Shown: positions 14,551 to 18,274 of the stretch, piece by piece | How positions within the stretch are numbered: the first letter of the stretch is position 1 | How the letters are laid out: every line of letters starts with the position of its first letter | Source: an uncultured Clostridium sp. | GTDB taxonomy: Bacteria; Bacillota; Clostridia; TANB77; CAG-465 | NCBI GenBank assembly: GCA_905204915.1 | Contig: CAJLBR010000024.1 | Coordinates: 1-18,274, forward strand | DNA length: 18,274 nt | Reading direction: 5' to 3' | The notes under the pieces: model-generated | Told to the model about the DNA's origin: nothing | Seen by the model: only the letters and a program-made list of their open reading frames with translations | Database searches by the model: none | Program-made: the position numbers and the translations under genes

Positions 14551-17151
14551 TTAATTAATTATAGTAGCATTTATTGCTCCCCAAGGACTATCAGCTGGTA
14601 CATTTCCATTACATGTTATCTTAGTTATGCCAGTACATTGATTAAATGCTGGACATGAACTATTACCTAAAGATACTATTGTAGATGGTAAAGTAACTTC
14701 TTTTATCCCAATATCATCTAAAAAGCTATTATTCCCAAGTGTTGTAACCCCTTCTGGTATAGACACACTTTCTAATACCTTACAATTTCTAAATGCATCA
14801 TTATATATTGTAGTTAGTTTTTTACACTTACTAAAATCTACTGCCTTTAAGTTTGAATCGCAGTAAAAAGCATATTCTCCTATTTTTTCTGCGTTTGCAG
14901 AAATTGCTATTTTTGATAAATAAGAGCAATTTCTGAAAGAATAACTTCCTATGTTAGTTACGCTGTCTGGTATTTGTATATTATCAAGTACTGTAAATCC
15001 ATCGAAACAATAGTTACAAATCCCAGTTATTGTTTGACTATATGTAACAGTTTTTATTTTATTTTTTGATGCAGGAAATAATGTAGATGCTCCAAACTCT
15101 GATACTACAAAATTTGGAATTACAACTTTTTCTATACTACCACAACCATTAAATGCAGGATACAATGAATCTCCAACTGATTTTATTGTAGATGGTAAAG
15201 ATACTTCTTTTAATGAAACATCATCTAAGAAAGTATTGTTTCCTAATGTTGTAACCCCTTCTGGTATTGATACACTAGTTAAAGCACTACAGTTTCTAAA
15301 AGCATCATTATTTATTCTAGTTAATTTATTACATTTACTAAAATCTACAAGATTTAAATTTGAATCATAATAAAATGCATACTCGGATATTTCCTCTACA
15401 TTAGATGGCATGGTTATTTTTGATATAGTTTTGCAGTTTCTAAAAGAGTAGCTCCCAATACGAGTCACACTATCTGGTATTTGTATGTTATCAAGTACTG
15501 TAAATCCATCAAAACAATAATTACAAATTCCAGTTATTGTTCCATTATATGTAACTGTTTTAATTTTAGAAATTGATGCAGGAAATAATGTAGATGCTCC
15601 AAACTCTGATACTACAAAATTTGGAATTACAACTTTTTCTATATTTCCACAACCATTAAATGCAGGATATGATGAATTTCCTACTGATGTTATTGTAGAT
15701 GGTAGAGACACTTCTTTTAATGAAACATCATCTAAAAAAGAATTATTTCCCAGAGTGGAAACTCCTTCAGGTAATATTACACTTTCTAATATTTTGCAAT
15801 TTCTAAATGCATCATTATATATATTTTGCAAAGATTTACACTTATTAAAATTAACTGATGCTAATTTTACGTCATCATAAAAAGCATATTCACCTATTTC
15901 CACTACATTTGATGGTATTTCAATTTTTTCAAGAGATGAGCAACCTCTAAATGAATTCCCTGCAATGTTTGTAACTTCTCCTGGTATTTGAATATTACTA
16001 AGTGCAGTAAATCCTTCAAAACATGCATAACCAATTCCTGTTATTGTTCCACTGTACGTAACGTCTATTATTTTAGATTTAGAGTTTGGAAAGGCTCTAG
16101 CTGCGCCATAATTTGACACCACAAAATTTGGTAAAGTTACCTTTGTTATACTAGTACATCCATTAAAAGCTGTATAATTTGAATTTCCTCCATCGATTCT
16201 CTTTAGATTAGCAGACAAATATACTTCCTCTATATTTATATCATTAAGAAAGGCGTGATCATATATTTCTTCTACTCCATCTAAAATAGCAACTCTCTTA
16301 AGATTTTTATTTTCTCTAAATGCATCATTTTGTATATTTTTTATATTAGACTGCACAACTAGTGAAGTTATATCTTCATTTTTATAAAAAGCATAATCTG
16401 CTATCTTATTAATTTCTGCCCCGTCCTTAGTAGTCTTTGGAATTTTTATTTCACTTGGTTTAGTGCCTTTATATTCTGAATTAAATCCGGTTATTGTCTT
16501 TGTTCCATCAAAATTATCAGAATAAGAGAATAAATCTGGATCAGATTCAGCTATTTCATCGTACCATTTAGATTTTTTACTATCAACTTTTGAACTGCTT
16601 GTAACACCTTCTCCAATTTCTCCACCTTTATATACTACAAATTTTAATAAAGTTTCATCATCAATCTTCTTTTCTTTATTCGTCATCCAACTTGGTGCTT
16701 GGCCATTCTCATCAAATACTAAAAATGCCTTTCCGTCTTGATCCAGATACCAGTCACATTTAGAATTTGGTGTAGAAGGCAATTTATCTATTTTATTTTT
16801 AAATTCTTTTTTATCTATTTTATACAGAGTTATATCACTGCCATTCTTTTTTACAATACATGTTTCTAGTTCAGATCCGTTCATTTCAATTATTCTATAA
16901 TCTAAAGAATCATTTTCACCTGTAATTATTTGATATGTATCTTTGGTTCCAAGAATTTTAGCTTTAACTTTAGAGGTATATGTTAAAATTCCAGATTCAA
17001 TTGAATCTTTAGTAGATACTAGATTTGCTACTCTTGCTCTATTTATGGGATTGTTAGCTCCTAAAGATAAAATTACTGCCGCAGCTAATATAATTACGAC
17101 TACTATAGTAATTATTAAAGTAATCAAACTTATACCTTTTCTTTTGTACAT
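14551..17151 (-). CDS. Pilin-like N-terminus fused to BspA-type leucine-rich repeats (probable surface protein)
   Basis: An 866-residue protein. The N-terminus MYKRKGISLITLIITIVV resembles a class III prepilin signal: a basic leader, Gly6 as likely cleavage point and a hydrophobic helix (about 7-30). The usual Glu at mature position 5 is Thr. A pilin-like region with little recognisable homology spans about 40-230. LRR_5 (BspA/TpLRR) repeats run from about 231 to 846, with recurring I-x-x-Y-A-F, F-R-N-C and LPS/IPE-G-V texts. A degenerate half unit (about 236-339) precedes three tandem 169-residue units (340-508, 509-677, 678-846). The tail ends ADSPWGAINATIIN. It is probably surface exposed, for adhesion or binding, but the ligand is unknown. 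The ATG at 17151 has TTGGAGG. Confidence 0.85.
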   Translation of the reverse strand: MYKRKGISLITLIITIVVVIILAAAVILSLGANNPINRARVANLVSTKDSIESGILTYTSKVKAKILGTKDTYQIITGENDSLDYRIIEMNGSELETCIVKKNGSDITLYKIDKKEFKNKIDKLPSTPNSKCDWYLDQDGKAFLVFDENGQAPSWMTNKEKKIDDETLLKFVVYKGGEIGEGVTSSSKVDSKKSKWYDEIAESDPDLFSYSDNFDGTKTITGFNSEYKGTKPSEIKIPKTTKDGAEINKIADYAFYKNEDITSLVVQSNIKNIQNDAFRENKNLKRVAILDGVEEIYDHAFLNDINIEEVYLSANLKRIDGGNSNYTAFNGCTSITKVTLPNFVVSNYGAARAFPNSKSKIIDVTYSGTITGIGYACFEGFTALSNIQIPGEVTNIAGNSFRGCSSLEKIEIPSNVVEIGEYAFYDDVKLASVNFNKCKSLQNIYNDAFRNCKILESVILPEGVSTLGNNSFLDDVSLKEVSLPSTITSVGNSSYPAFNGCGNIEKVVIPNFVVSEFGASTLFPASISKIKTVTYNGTITGICNYCFDGFTVLDNIQIPDSVTRIGSYSFRNCKTISKITMPSNVEEISEYAFYYDSNLNLVDFSKCNKLTRINNDAFRNCSALTSVSIPEGVTTLGNNTFLDDVSLKEVSLPSTIKSVGDSLYPAFNGCGSIEKVVIPNFVVSEFGASTLFPASKNKIKTVTYSQTITGICNYCFDGFTVLDNIQIPDSVTNIGSYSFRNCSYLSKIAISANAEKIGEYAFYCDSNLKAVDFSKCKKLTTIYNDAFRNCKVLESVSIPEGVTTLGNNSFLDDIGIKEVTLPSTIVSLGNSSCPAFNQCTGITKITCNGNVPADSPWGAINATIIN
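14614..16134 (-). repeat. Three tandem 507-bp coding repeats
   Basis: Units are at 15628-16134, 15121-15627 and 14614-15120, each exactly 169 codons and in frame. Units two and three are nearly identical in places: 15066-15136 and 15573-15643 match without change over 71 bases. Unit one is more diverged. The boundary used here is the start of the (I/L)PNFVVS motif; any phase would serve. Such repeats can expand or contract by recombination or slippage. Confidence 0.9.
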
Positions 17152-17177
17152 AAAATACCTCCAAACACATTTATAAT

Positions 17178-17206
17178 ATTATATAGTAAACGTACAAATA
17201 TTTCAA
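17178..17206 (-). promoter_or_regulatory. Strong predicted sigma-A promoter of the pilin-LRR gene
   Basis: On the minus strand TTGAAA (17206-17201) and TATAAT (17183-17178) are separated by 17 bases, about 27 bases before the ATG at 17151. This suggests expression in vegetative cells. Confidence 0.78.
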
Positions 17207-17251
17207 GAATAATTTACTAGTATACCGACAAATAATATTTATGGTGATTAA

Positions 17252-18265
17252 ATGAATTATCCAAAATTAAATTTTACAAAAATATATTATGAAAAAGATA
17301 TAACTGATTATGAATTGGCTCAAAAAATATTTAACGATTACAAAAATATAGAAAAAATACCGATAGAATCACATAATAATATTGAAGAATTAAGAAAATA
17401 TGAAAATAAAGATTTTACTAAATTAAAAAATTATCTAATTTTAGGAAAAAGAAAAACATTAAAATATGTTGAGAACCATAAAATTTCAGATTTTTTAGTT
17501 CCTTTCACATCATCAGGATGTTATGCTATGTGCATGTACTGTTACTTAGTGTGTAATTTTAATAAATGTTCTTATTTAAGAATATTTGTAAACCAAGATC
17601 AAATATTAAATAAGTTAATAACACATTCAAATAAGTCTGAAAAAGAATTTGTTTATGAAATTGGTAGTAATAGTGATTTATTATTAGAAAATTTAGTAAC
17701 TAAAAATTTAGATCAAAATATTGAAATGTTTTTAAAAAATACAACTAAGGGTAAGCTTACATTTCCAACAAAATTTCATTATATTGAACCATTAAAAAAC
17801 ATATCCATAAAATCAAGAGTATTACCACGTGTAAGTCTTAATCCAAATAGTATCATCACTAAAGTGGAATTTAGGACTAGTTCATTAATACAGAGAATTA
17901 ACGCAATAAATGAATTATTTGAATGGGGGTATTCTCCACATATTTTAGTAGCTCCTATCATTATAACGAATAATTTTGAAGAAGACTACAGCTCATTATT
18001 TTCTACTATGCATGATTTATTAAGAAAAGATCTACATGATAAAATTACTTTTGAAATTATTTTTATGACTTACAGTTATATTCATAAAAAAATTAACGAA
18101 GATGCCTTTCCAAAAGCAATTTCTTTATATGATAAATCTTTAATGACTTCAAGAGGAATTGGCAAGTATCATTATAGAGATAAGGTAAAAGAAGATGGTA
18201 AAAATTATATCAAGAATTTGATTAATATTTATTTTCCAAAGTCTAATATTAAATATATAGTATAA
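17252..18265 (+). CDS. Spore photoproduct lyase family radical SAM protein, variant without the hydrogen-donor Cys
   Basis: A 337-residue protein collinear with SplB, the radical SAM enzyme that reverts the UV-induced thymine dimer of spores. The cluster motif is GCYAMCMYCYL (Cys90, Cys94, Cys97), with Tyr96 and Tyr98 flanking as in SplB. Other shared blocks are YLRIFVNQDQIL, KLTFPTKFHYIEPL, WGYSPHILVAPI, KITFEII and RGIGKYHYRD. Where SplB has E-x-x-C-T-S-D, with the cysteine donating hydrogen to the repaired thymine, this protein has EIGSNSD, placing Ser139 there. It also has two extra cysteines, Cys101 and Cys106, just after the cluster. It may therefore belong to a clostridial SPL-like subfamily with altered chemistry. 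The ATG at 17252 follows GGTGA. No neighbouring splA-like gene or clear sporulation promoter was seen. Confidence 0.85.
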   Translation: MNYPKLNFTKIYYEKDITDYELAQKIFNDYKNIEKIPIESHNNIEELRKYENKDFTKLKNYLILGKRKTLKYVENHKISDFLVPFTSSGCYAMCMYCYLVCNFNKCSYLRIFVNQDQILNKLITHSNKSEKEFVYEIGSNSDLLLENLVTKNLDQNIEMFLKNTTKGKLTFPTKFHYIEPLKNISIKSRVLPRVSLNPNSIITKVEFRTSSLIQRINAINELFEWGYSPHILVAPIIITNNFEEDYSSLFSTMHDLLRKDLHDKITFEIIFMTYSYIHKKINEDAFPKAISLYDKSLMTSRGIGKYHYRDKVKEDGKNYIKNLINIYFPKSNIKYIV

Positions 18266-18274
18266 TTTATATAC

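Noticed and set aside
14551..17151. Recurring segments read as a CRISPR-like or intergenic repeat array
   Set aside because: The recurrences are in-frame protein repeats with a 507-bp period, not short repeats with unrelated spacers.
17206..17237. Sigma-G-type promoter for the spore photoproduct lyase homologue (AGAATA with AATAATA)
   Set aside because: The spacing is 19 bases, the -10 match is partial and the start would fall almost on the ribosome site, so the evidence is too weak.

Overview
This is an A+T-rich window with short, mostly Shine-Dalgarno-led genes. It looks like a chromosomal segment from an anaerobic, probably spore-forming Clostridia-type Firmicute. The taxonomic evidence is a pyruvate formate-lyase/activase pair, a two-subunit (split) transketolase, a YitT protein, an Alg14/Alg13-type glycosyltransferase pair, DUF5711-CvpA-LCP envelope genes and a spore photoproduct lyase homologue. 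Genes use the standard code: TGA is used as a stop, for example at the end of the LCP gene. Fourteen of the seventeen protein genes lie on the minus strand. The exceptions are a fragment at the left edge, a small XRE regulator and the spore photoproduct lyase homologue at the right edge. No RNA gene, insertion sequence, prophage or CRISPR array was seen, and no gap between genes exceeds 300 bases. The longest gaps, 4510-4649 and 5253-5403, hold terminators, promoters and a possible operator.

Left part (1-5690). A C-terminal gene fragment (+) converges on an envelope/maintenance operon (-) through a strong bidirectional hairpin. The operon order is rarA, a membrane-anchored DUF5711 protein, a CvpA-family protein and an LCP-family wall-polymer transferase. 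Next comes a divergent pair: a DUF4190-like membrane protein (-) and a 79-residue XRE regulator (+). They share an intergenic region with two good promoters and a short palindrome touching both -35 regions.

Middle part (5688-11102). One long minus-strand operon, apparently driven by a single promoter upstream of rnc, runs: RNase III, Elp3-like radical SAM protein, Alg14-like protein, Alg13-like glycosyltransferase, YitT-family membrane protein, transketolase N subunit, transketolase C subunit. It ends at a bidirectional terminator shared with the XRE gene.

Right part (11103-18274). pflB-pflA form a two-gene fermentative operon with its own promoter and terminator. Upstream is monocistronic acpP, and then a large surface protein with a type IV pilin-like N-terminus fused to BspA-type leucine-rich repeats. 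That protein carries three tandem 507-bp (169-codon) repeats. Divergent from it is a spore photoproduct lyase homologue that keeps the radical SAM cysteines and flanking tyrosines but appears to lack the hydrogen-donor cysteine.

Most of the window is ordinary chromosome. The points most worth a second look are the altered spore photoproduct lyase, the pilin-anchored repeat protein with its near-identical tandem DNA repeats, and the XRE/DUF4190 divergent control region.
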